Assembly (NCBI GenBank): GCA_003501565.1
Contig: DNPC01000853.1
Span: 1-11,066 of the forward strand
Length of the DNA: 11,066 bases
Source: Planctomycetaceae bacterium
GTDB lineage: Bacteria > Planctomycetota > Planctomycetia > Pirellulales > Pirellulaceae
Reading direction: 5' to 3'
Both the position numbers and the translations under genes were made by a program. The notes beneath the pieces are model-generated. The model worked only from the letters and a program-made list of their open reading frames with translations. It had not been told where the DNA came from and did not search any database. Shown one piece after another: positions 1 to 5,940 of this stretch (position 1 is its first letter; each line of letters begins with the position of its first letter).

Positions 1-2
1 AT

Positions 3-2465
3 GTGCTCAAGGCAGCTGCGGAAGCATCTGGTGCTCTTCCTTCAGACGAACTGAAAATGCGGCTGAAGGAGTTCGCGACAACGCTCAGGCCGCATGTAGA
101 AGCGGTTGCCAAGATGAATGTTAAAGGGTTCTCGAGCACCAGCCTGCAGCTAGTACCCCTGATCGCGAGTCTCGACAATCAGCAGCTCGAGCGGCTCCAA
201 GCTTGGTTACCGTGCCTAAAACCCTTGGCACAGCAAGTTGAATTTATCAGTTTGGCTGAGCCAGGTCTTACGTCGACTTATGCACCTAGCAATCGTCAAG
301 CAGGAAATAAGCCCGCCAATTCGTCGCTCGTACAAGAGATCCAGCCGCTGGCGATGATGCCCAATTACATTCCCGAGCAACATGATCGTGCATCCAATGC
401 CATTGAAATTCGACGTGAAATCCCACGAGCCTACAGCGGGCAATTCTCGGTTCACGCCCAAAATGTGGTGGGTGACAAAGTAGGCAGTGGGATCGTGTTC
501 TCGACTCCAGCTCGAACGCGAGGCGCGTCACATCCACTTTCGCCGTCTCAGGTAATGGATGTCTACGGGCATTCGACAATACTTGAAATTGCTCTCTTGG
601 TGCGTTCGGTCCTTGGCGCCTCACCTCCAAACGCTGGCAATGACAAACTCATGGAGGATGTCCGGCGTGTGTTGGCAGACGAGCTGGGCGCGGCCTACGA
701 TTTTCTGAGCCAACCCGATATGCATCACATCTGGCAATTCGGATGTGCTGATTTGGCGAATGCAATTCGAATTCGAGATTATGAAACCGTAAGACGCTTG
801 CGCGATGACTTCTTTACAAGACTACCCGGCGGAGTTGCCAAATCGCCTACCGGCGCACTAGGCTGGGCACTCATGGTCGAGTCATCGCTCCTAAGCGTGC
901 GACTGGCTGACGATATGACAGAATTGGCTGCATCCAAGGGCTGTATGTGTGGCGATGTAACTGGTTACTGTTTCTGGGGACCGACGCCACCACCAGAATC
1001 GTGTCAGGCGTTCAGCGAATACGTTCAATGCAAATGGCCCATCCAAGTCTTTACCGTCGATCCGGCCAGTCAAGATCAGAATATCGCCGACTCCTACAGT
1101 GTCACGCGCGAATTGCAAATCGCAGCGGCGGTGGCAGCCGCCACCGGGGAGGTCTCTCTATCGACCGCTGCCGAGTTCGCGCGTAAGGTCCAAGTGAATA
1201 TTGATACGGTTGCTTTGAACCGGACGGCAGTAGGATTCACCCATGGCAATGACACGTTCGGCTGGCGTTACTACCCGCGTTTGCAATCGGCTGGTACGAC
1301 TGGGCTGGTGGGTACCATCGGACAGACCATCATGGGGGGGCCGAGTCGCGACTCACTGCTGCGGCAGCGGATGATGGAACCGGGAATTCGCGAGTCAGTT
1401 GCGGTTGTCGTGATGCCAAGTTTTGTGCCTTTTGTCACTATTGAAAGTCGCACCAGTTGGTTTCACTTAAACGATCCGGCAGATCGCGAATTAACGTTGA
1501 AGGACTCGATGCAGCTCAGCCGGGCGCAACATGCCGTTGAATCCTTCTTGACGTGCGCCAGAGATTGCGGTTGTTATCGTCCGGGGGATATCAGTCAGAT
1601 GGCGACTGTGTTAGACCAACTTTCCAGCCGCTTGCCACTACAGCGATCGATACTTCAAGTGCCCTATGAAAATGCATCTGGCGGTTTCGAGGTGTTTCGG
1701 TCGGGGATGGCAGGTCTTGCACCGGAGCTTACCGGTTGGTACGGTGCACCCGGTATCGATCCTACCGGCAGCACGAGCCTGTTCCTGGTTGGTAGAGGAT
1801 TTAGCGTGCACCAAACACGCGTGATCGTCGGAGGAAGAAGTGTCAGTTATCGACTTCTTGCTAGAGATCGAATGGAAATCACAGTACCGCCGGGTGTACA
1901 GGTTCTGGGCGGTCCCGAAGGGAGAGACTCCCGTGTCGATGTGCATGTTGCGACACCCTATGGTGTCAGCAGCCATCTGCTAATTCCCAAAGTTACGCCC
2001 AACAACCGGGTGACAACACCGGTGTCATGGAACCCGGGAACCATGAGGTTGACCGCATCTTTGGCTGTAGCCGATAACCCTGCGGCTACCACGGTTCAAA
2101 ACCTGGTGATGAGCCCTGCTCAGCCGGTCGGGGCCTTTGTTCCGATTGCCTCACTGGGCGCGGAAGCCGACGTAAAGCTTCAGCTCTTCCTTCAGACTTC
2201 AGCGGGTGCAACGCCGTCCGGCAGTGAGATAACGGTCGGGAAAGGACGATACAACGCGTTAACGAGTGTATACGAAGTGGATCCACTTCAATTGGGAACA
2301 CTGCTCGACACGGTCAAGGCTCAAGTTCAAACTTATGTTCGGACGGGCGTGATTCCGACTTCAGCACCAAGCGTCACCTTCCTGGGACGCGGTAGTCTAA
2401 ATTTTGGCTCCATTGTCCATCCGATCGAGGGCTTGCTCTCGATTACGGTCGACCTCACAAAATAG
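3..2465 (+). CDS. Large protein of unknown function with an IPT/TIG-like domain (probably 5'-truncated)
   Basis: I do not recognise this protein as a whole. The frame is open from the left edge; its first possible start is a GTG at base 3, so the true N-terminus, including any signal peptide, probably lies outside the window. The visible 820 residues begin with an amphipathic helical stretch (about 10-85), then a low-complexity part (about 90-140), a second helical part (about 185-280), a central region with cysteines C314, C316, C323, C334 and C343, and a further cluster C518, C522, C524. Residues about 576-662 look like an IPT/TIG immunoglobulin-like fold: a GxGF turn, a V-x-V-GG strand pair, then a 'I-T-V-P-P-G' strand. 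The last 150 residues look beta-rich. Secretion or surface location is an inference from the IPT-like domain and possible disulfides. It converges on the chemotaxis operon and need not be related to it. No frameshift is visible. Confidence 0.8.
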   Translation: MLKAAAEASGALPSDELKMRLKEFATTLRPHVEAVAKMNVKGFSSTSLQLVPLIASLDNQQLERLQAWLPCLKPLAQQVEFISLAEPGLTSTYAPSNRQAGNKPANSSLVQEIQPLAMMPNYIPEQHDRASNAIEIRREIPRAYSGQFSVHAQNVVGDKVGSGIVFSTPARTRGASHPLSPSQVMDVYGHSTILEIALLVRSVLGASPPNAGNDKLMEDVRRVLADELGAAYDFLSQPDMHHIWQFGCADLANAIRIRDYETVRRLRDDFFTRLPGGVAKSPTGALGWALMVESSLLSVRLADDMTELAASKGCMCGDVTGYCFWGPTPPPESCQAFSEYVQCKWPIQVFTVDPASQDQNIADSYSVTRELQIAAAVAAATGEVSLSTAAEFARKVQVNIDTVALNRTAVGFTHGNDTFGWRYYPRLQSAGTTGLVGTIGQTIMGGPSRDSLLRQRMMEPGIRESVAVVVMPSFVPFVTIESRTSWFHLNDPADRELTLKDSMQLSRAQHAVESFLTCARDCGCYRPGDISQMATVLDQLSSRLPLQRSILQVPYENASGGFEVFRSGMAGLAPELTGWYGAPGIDPTGSTSLFLVGRGFSVHQTRVIVGGRSVSYRLLARDRMEITVPPGVQVLGGPEGRDSRVDVHVATPYGVSSHLLIPKVTPNNRVTTPVSWNPGTMRLTASLAVADNPAATTVQNLVMSPAQPVGAFVPIASLGAEADVKLQLFLQTSAGATPSGSEITVGKGRYNALTSVYEVDPLQLGTLLDTVKAQVQTYVRTGVIPTSAPSVTFLGRGSLNFGSIVHPIEGLLSITVDLTK

Positions 2466-2480
2466 CGTTACGCTGATCGT

Positions 2481-2846
2481 CTAAACAACCGCATGCGCTA
2501 ATTCTCGTTGTACCGAGATTTCCTCGGCCAGAGTTTGAGTCGATACGTAGCCGAGTTCCACCAGAATAGCCGACAATGTCGGAACCTCTTCCTCTTGGAT
2601 TCCAAGAAGTGAGGTCACTTCTGCCTCGGTTAGATAGCCGAGGCGAACTGCGGCTTGGCCGAATTGTACGTTCGAATGTTCGGACTGAAACGCCAAGACT
2701 TCCATCGCTTGGCGTATCGTCAGAACGCGACGTTCCAGAGCAATTTGACCAATTGGTTTGCGGCGTTTAGCGGCGACGCAGAGCGACTCCGCAAGTTGTT
2801 CAGCAGTGATTTGTCCACGTCGATACAATCGCGTTGCGATCTTCAC
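2481..2846 (-). CDS. Small protein of four MshEN-like 24-residue repeats
   Basis: This 121-residue protein is almost entirely repeats. With the pattern [x-hydrophobic-G-x-x-h-x-x-x-G-h-h-T/S-x-x-x-h-x-x-x-h-x-x-Q], four 24-residue units can be laid out at about 2-25, 31-54, 61-84 and 90-113, with linkers of 5-6 residues. This matches the architecture of MshEN domains (paired 24-residue motifs, about 5-residue spacer) found at the N-terminus of MshE/GspE-type ATPases, some of which bind c-di-GMP. Units at 61-84 and 90-113 are the clearest (each with LGY at positions 9-11 and final Q); the first two are more degenerate. The arginine expected at the start of a ligand-binding motif is missing in all four, so c-di-GMP binding is doubtful. 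There is no ATPase domain, membrane segment or signal peptide. The start is GTG at 2846, supported by AAGGAG 7 bases upstream. It is the last gene of the chemotaxis operon, 101 bases after cheX. Confidence 0.85.
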   Translation of the reverse strand: MKIATRLYRRGQITAEQLAESLCVAAKRRKPIGQIALERRVLTIRQAMEVLAFQSEHSNVQFGQAAVRLGYLTEAEVTSLLGIQEEEVPTLSAILVELGYVSTQTLAEEISVQRELAHAVV

Positions 2847-2853
2847 AGCGAGG

Positions 2854-2859
2854 CTCCTT
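2854..2859 (-). promoter_or_regulatory. Shine-Dalgarno site of the MshEN-like gene
   Basis: AAGGAG on the minus strand lies 7 bases before the GTG at 2846. It is one of the best ribosome binding sites in the window and decides in favour of this GTG start. Confidence 0.75.
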
Positions 2860-2890
2860 CGATTGGGCGATAAGGAAGAGCCGAATTATG

Positions 2891-2909
2891 TATGCTCAAA
2901 TTGAGCATA
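2891..2909. promoter_or_regulatory. 19-bp perfect palindrome, operator-like
   Basis: TATGCTCAA and TTGAGCATA are perfect inverted 9-base arms around a single central A. The site lies between the cheX stop (2948) and the GTG start at 2846, 44 bases before that start. An odd-centred, AT-bordered palindrome of this size is typical of an operator for a dimeric regulator. A CATAAT hexamer on the minus strand (2885-2890) directly abuts it and could be a -10 box, but no convincing -35 is placed at 17 bases. In the transcript the palindrome could instead form a stem. No U-tract follows, so it is not a standard terminator. Confidence 0.55.
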
Positions 2910-2921
2910 GCACACGCTTAA
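2909..2921 (-). promoter_or_regulatory. Shared 13-base leader motif TTRAGCGTGTGCT, copy 1
   Basis: On the minus strand this reads TTAAGCGTGTGCT and adjoins the palindrome at 2891-2909. A 12-of-13 copy is found at 8653-8665. The two lie 62 and 63 bases upstream of the respective start codons (GTG 2846, ATG 8589). The role is unknown; a promoter element or regulator half-site is an inference. Confidence 0.35.
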
Positions 2922-2931
2922 GTTCGTGCGC
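2910..2931 (-). other. Intercistronic hairpin after cheX
   Basis: On the minus-strand transcript, bases 2931-2925 (GCGCACG) pair with 2916-2910 (CGUGUGC), 7 pairs including one G-U, around an 8-base loop. On the plus strand the same arms contain an A/C mismatch, so the fold favours the operon's own direction. The stem begins 17 bases after the cheX stop and is followed at once by the 19-bp palindrome. No U-run follows, so an RNA-processing or partial-termination role is only a guess. Confidence 0.35.
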
Positions 2932-2947
2932 TCGCCTGTGAATAGCT

Positions 2948-3439
2948 TCAATTCAAATCTGGAAAGAAACGAATCTGTATGCTGCCCTTCCCATCGAACT
3001 GGTAGATGTGGCTGGGGGATTTGCAGCGACTGTTTGACTGCTCAGCGGTGAAGAACTGTGGAAGACCCAACTGGCTATCTGGCAGTTCCACTTGAGTCTT
3101 TGCGTGGCCGAGAATCTGATTTGCGAATTCAGCCAGCGATTCGTCAAGTTCGTCAGGTATGCTCGACGAGAGTCCAGTTGCACCTTCGTACAAATCCATG
3201 CACGCCTGTGAGTCAGCTTCGATTTCGATCGAGCACTGAGCGCTACCATGGATGCTGATGCGGCAACGATGCCGATAGGTCTCGTTGCACCCTGAGACGC
3301 AACGTTGCAAATCCATTTCTATGCCAAAAGCGCACAGCGATGCCTTCACAGAGTCAGGAAGCGTTTCGGCGAGTCGGTCTAGTTGCGACGCCGGGCTTTG
3401 GACTGACAATGCGGATTGGTCAGTATCAGACAGGGACAT
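2948..3439 (-). CDS. cheX: CheX-type chemotaxis phosphatase (CheY-P dephosphorylation)
   Basis: The 163-residue protein carries the CheX/CheC/FliY active-site signature E-x2-N with following G-x-A-K-T: E104, N107, G111 and K114. In this family the Glu and Asn enter the CheY active site and help water attack the aspartyl phosphate. It has one such motif and no CheW or REC part, which fits CheX rather than the two-motif CheC. The strand pattern before the motif (about 57-90) and the final beta strand (about 153-159) fit the family fold; a longer variable N-terminus (about 1-35) is present. Its start overlaps the end of cheY by 14 bases, so translation is probably coupled and the pairing supports CheY as its substrate. 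Seven cysteines (36, 47, 51, 59, 69, 80, 139) are many for a cytosolic protein of this size. I am confident of the superfamily, less so of the exact CheX assignment. Confidence 0.82.
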   Translation of the reverse strand: MSLSDTDQSALSVQSPASQLDRLAETLPDSVKASLCAFGIEMDLQRCVSGCNETYRHRCRISIHGSAQCSIEIEADSQACMDLYEGATGLSSSIPDELDESLAEFANQILGHAKTQVELPDSQLGLPQFFTAEQSNSRCKSPSHIYQFDGKGSIQIRFFPDLN

Positions 3440-3785
3440 AGCGTTCCAGTTTCAATTCAAGTTCTTCCAGCTCAAACGGCTTGCACAAGTAGTCTGTAAC
3501 ACCGGCTTGGATGGCTTCAATGACTTTCGTTTTCTCGCCTTCGGTGGTGACCATAATGACCGGTACGGTCGATCCGCTCGCGCGTATCGCCTTGAGAAAA
3601 TCCAGCCCGTTCATGTTTGGCATATTCCAGTCCGTGAGGACCAGATCAAACTCTTGCTGCTGGAAAATCTCCCATCCTTGTTGGCCGTCGGCAGCCTCGG
3701 TAGCCGAACGCACACCGCACGAATTGAGTCCGCGAATGATGATTTTGCGCATGACGCCAGAGTCATCTACGACTAAGACACGCAT
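3426..3785 (-). CDS. cheY: Single-domain response regulator CheY
   Basis: This is a stand-alone receiver domain of 119 residues with every catalytic residue present: D7 and D8 for Mg2+, phospho-acceptor D52 in the LTDWNMP strand-loop, T80, and K102 in KPF. Y99 lies at the position of the switch aromatic Tyr106 of E. coli CheY. It should accept phosphate from CheA and carry the signal to the motility output. Its start has AAGGA 6 bases upstream. It lies 90 bases after cheR and overlaps cheX by 14 bases. With no output domain and its place in a chemotaxis operon, CheY is the best name. Target (flagellar switch, pilus motor or other) cannot be read from the sequence. Confidence 0.93.
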   Translation of the reverse strand: MRVLVVDDSGVMRKIIIRGLNSCGVRSATEAADGQQGWEIFQQQEFDLVLTDWNMPNMNGLDFLKAIRASGSTVPVIMVTTEGEKTKVIEAIQAGVTDYLCKPFELEELELKLERYVPV

Positions 3786-3791
3786 CTTCGT

Positions 3792-3796
3792 TCCTT
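3792..3796 (-). promoter_or_regulatory. Shine-Dalgarno site of cheY
   Basis: AAGGA on the minus strand lies 6 bases before the ATG at 3785. cheY is thus independently translated rather than coupled to cheR, whose stop is 90 bases upstream. Confidence 0.65.
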
Positions 3797-3875
3797 TAAA
3801 TTTGAGGGTTCGTGAAGTCGATTTGTTTTGTGGTACGGCCTATGAAAGGTCGAGCGCAGTCGGAGCATGACGCAA

Positions 3876-4724
3876 TTAGTTGGGGACGTAGCAGGTCGTC
3901 TGCCCGATCCGCTGGCGGGTAAAAGGGACGTCCAGATTCAGCGTTGTTTCTGCCGCCCCGAGCATGAGCAAGCCGTCGCTGGCAAGTCTGCGTCTTACCC
4001 TTGTCAGTATCTCCGCTTTGGTGTCAACACCGAAATAGATCAGCACATTTCTGAGCAAGACGATGTCGAACTGTTGTGGAATACTCGCTGGCCAATGTTC
4101 GGCAAGATTAAGGTGTGTGAATGTGACCATGTCACGAACACACGACTGAATTTGCCATTGGTCGCCTGATTTGTCGAAGTATTTTTCGGCCAACGCAGGT
4201 GGAAGTCCGCGAGCGACTTCAGCCTTTGAAAAGTATCCGGCTTTCGCTTTATCGAGGATGTCCTTGGATATGTCAGTTCCAAACAATCTCAGGCGCCAAC
4301 CTAACAATTCTGGGAAGTGCTCGCGTATTGTAAGAGCGATGGAGTAGATCTCTTGGCCACTTGAACATGCCGCTGACCAGATTCTCAGTTCCTTTTGATC
4401 GCTCCGCTGGTTGATCAGTTTGGGCAAGATCACGTTACGTAGTGCATCAAACGGCTGCTGATCGCGATAAAAGCTCGACTCGTTCGTCGTCAGACTATTG
4501 ATTACATCATCGTGTATCGAAAATGCGCTGGGTCTCGCTAGTTCTGAGACAAGTTCAGTGATGGATGAAAGGCCGTGCCGCTGGAGTACCGGGATAATGC
4601 GGCTTTCGATCATGTAGGCCTTTGAAGCATCCAGTTGGATTGCAGATTTGCGATGCACGAATTCGGCAATGCTTTGGATCTCTGCATCATTGATTCGGTG
4701 AACGGTCGTCGGGGCTATCGGCAT
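3876..4724 (-). CDS. cheR: Chemoreceptor glutamate methyltransferase CheR
   Basis: CheR transfers methyl groups from S-adenosylmethionine to receptor glutamates, opposing CheB. The 282 residues show the usual order: an N-terminal helical domain (about 10-75), the TTN-x-S-x-F-x-R motif (79-87, R87), and the SAM-binding domain with WSAACSSG (116-123), acidic GTDIS (149-153, D151), and RNVLIYF (225-231). The Gly-rich loop reads SSGQE rather than the common STGEE, so the first Glu is Gln; the second (E125) is kept. Length is normal for the family and there is no TPR extension. The ATG at 4724 overlaps the end of cheB by 10 bases and has AGGAG 8 bases upstream inside cheB, so methylase and methylesterase are probably made in a coupled way. 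Confidence 0.93.
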   Translation of the reverse strand: MPIAPTTVHRINDAEIQSIAEFVHRKSAIQLDASKAYMIESRIIPVLQRHGLSSITELVSELARPSAFSIHDDVINSLTTNESSFYRDQQPFDALRNVILPKLINQRSDQKELRIWSAACSSGQEIYSIALTIREHFPELLGWRLRLFGTDISKDILDKAKAGYFSKAEVARGLPPALAEKYFDKSGDQWQIQSCVRDMVTFTHLNLAEHWPASIPQQFDIVLLRNVLIYFGVDTKAEILTRVRRRLASDGLLMLGAAETTLNLDVPFTRQRIGQTTCYVPN

Positions 4725-5833
4725 GGGGCAAGCTCCTGTGTTCTTGCAGCAGCACGAACACTTTGGTGTGAACTAAGAAAATGTGCGATCCGCTCAAGTG
4801 GCAGTACCTTGTCAGCTAGGCCAGCTTCCGTCACCGCCCGCGGCATGCCCCATACGACGCTGGTTGACTGGTCCTGAGCGATGACGAAGCCTCCCTGTTC
4901 ACGCACGCATTTTGCACCGAGCAGGCCGTCTTGACCCATCCCGGTTAGCACCACCGACACGTTGCCTTTGCCGTACAGAGTTGCACAAGAACGAAACAAG
5001 ACATCGACGGCTGGACGGCACGAGTTTTCAGGAGCAGATTGATCGATGCAAACCGCAACTGAATTCGCATTTCTGCGTAGACGCATGTGGTAATCCCCCG
5101 GTGCAATCCAAATTCCACCGGGCTGAAGCTTATCGCCCTGCTCTGCTTCCCGAACGTCTAACTCAGTCAACTGATTGAGCCTTTTGGCCAGTTGCCGAGT
5201 GAAGACAGGTGGCATGTGCTGGACGACCACGATGGGGACATTCAAGTTGGTCGGCAAGTCTTGAATTATTTGCTGAAGTGCATTTGGGCCGCCGGTACTC
5301 GATCCGATCGAAATCACGTCGACGCGAGCCGGCAGGCGGCTGTTTGCTTGTACATCTTTAGTTGCTTCTCTATCTGGAGAAGCATCGACGCTCGCTGGCG
5401 ATTGAGGCACCGGTGCCTTGGGCCCACCAACGCCGAACTGGAGGATTCGCGGAGCCAATTCTTGGTGGATGTGAAGCTTGGCCTCATCCATCCCACGCGT
5501 GCGAGTCGGCTTCTGGACGTAGTCGCTCGCACCCAGAGCTAAAGCCTCGATTGTTGACTGTGCACCTTCTTTAGTTGAAGAGCTGAACATGACAACTTGA
5601 GTCTTTGGATACAGCCGACGAATCTGCTTGAGAGTCGTAAGTCCATCCATTTCTGGCATCTCAAAATCGAGCGTAACTACGTCGGGGCGTAGCTGCTCAA
5701 TCTTGCGCAACGCGATACGTCCGTGTGCGGCCGTCGCGACAACTTCTATGTTCGCGACTTCCTTTAGCGCGTCGGTGACGATTTTGCGTATGACCGTTGA
5801 GTCATCGACTACCAAAACTCGGACCGGTTTCAT
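4715..5833 (-). CDS. cheB: Chemoreceptor methylesterase CheB (REC + CheB_methylest)
   Basis: CheB removes methyl groups from receptor glutamyl esters and deamidates glutamines when phosphorylated by CheA. The 372 residues contain a receiver domain (about 4-120; D10, D11, phospho-acceptor D56 in LDFEMP, K108), a Pro/Ala/Asp-rich linker (about 132-170), and the methylesterase domain (about 171-355). The expected catalytic triad is in place: S179 in GSSTGG, H206 in QHMP, and D302 in GMGQDG. The last 15 residues are a variable tail. It starts at ATG 5833; the ribosome site is weak (GAAAG about 8 bases upstream). It lies 107 bases after the receptor gene, behind a leader with an inverted repeat, and overlaps cheR at its end. 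Confidence 0.95.
   Translation of the reverse strand: MKPVRVLVVDDSTVIRKIVTDALKEVANIEVVATAAHGRIALRKIEQLRPDVVTLDFEMPEMDGLTTLKQIRRLYPKTQVVMFSSSTKEGAQSTIEALALGASDYVQKPTRTRGMDEAKLHIHQELAPRILQFGVGGPKAPVPQSPASVDASPDREATKDVQANSRLPARVDVISIGSSTGGPNALQQIIQDLPTNLNVPIVVVQHMPPVFTRQLAKRLNQLTELDVREAEQGDKLQPGGIWIAPGDYHMRLRRNANSVAVCIDQSAPENSCRPAVDVLFRSCATLYGKGNVSVVLTGMGQDGLLGAKCVREQGGFVIAQDQSTSVVWGMPRAVTEAGLADKVLPLERIAHFLSSHQSVRAAARTQELAPCR
4733..4737 (-). promoter_or_regulatory. Shine-Dalgarno site of cheR inside cheB
   Basis: AGGAG on the minus strand lies 8 bases before the ATG at 4724 and within the last codons of cheB. It supports the chosen cheR start and the 10-base overlap. Confidence 0.65.
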
Positions 5834-5857
5834 GACACTACTTTCAATGTGAGATCA

Positions 5858-5916
5858 GAACACCCCGCCTGGCAGGAGTGTCGCACCATAACTGGCCGGG
5901 CACGCGAACACTCCGC
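5858..5916 (-). repeat. Direct repeat GCGGRGTGTTC in the receptor-cheB gap
   Basis: On the minus strand GCGGAGTGTTC (5906-5916) and GCGGGGTGTTC (5858-5868) match at 10 of 11 bases and start 48 bases apart. A third, inverted GGAGTGT lies between them at 5875-5881. The set fills the gap upstream of cheB and could be regulator binding sites or chance; no known consensus is recognised. Confidence 0.3.
5875..5914 (-). other. Hairpin between the chemoreceptor gene and cheB
   Basis: GGAGTGT (5875-5881) pairs with ACACTCC (5908-5914) and the inner CGC (5882-5884) with GCG (5904-5906), giving 10 pairs with one bulged base and a 19-base loop. It stands 26 bases after the receptor stop and about 40 before the cheB start. 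There is no T-run after either arm in the direction of transcription, so a strong intrinsic terminator is unlikely; an mRNA-stabilising or attenuating stem would fit the higher demand for receptor than for CheB, which is an inference. Confidence 0.4.
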
Positions 5917-5940
5917 AGTTCAATCATTCACACCGCGCGG

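Noticed and set aside
1334..1340. Seven-G run in the large plus-strand gene as a phase-variation tract
   Set aside because: It encodes ordinary Gly codons, is short, and stands alone with no other sign of slippage.
3285..3776. 163-codon plus-strand open frame opposite cheY and cheX
   Set aside because: Both strands cannot be favoured here; the minus-strand frames show full receiver and CheX active-site residues, while this one shows no domain pattern.
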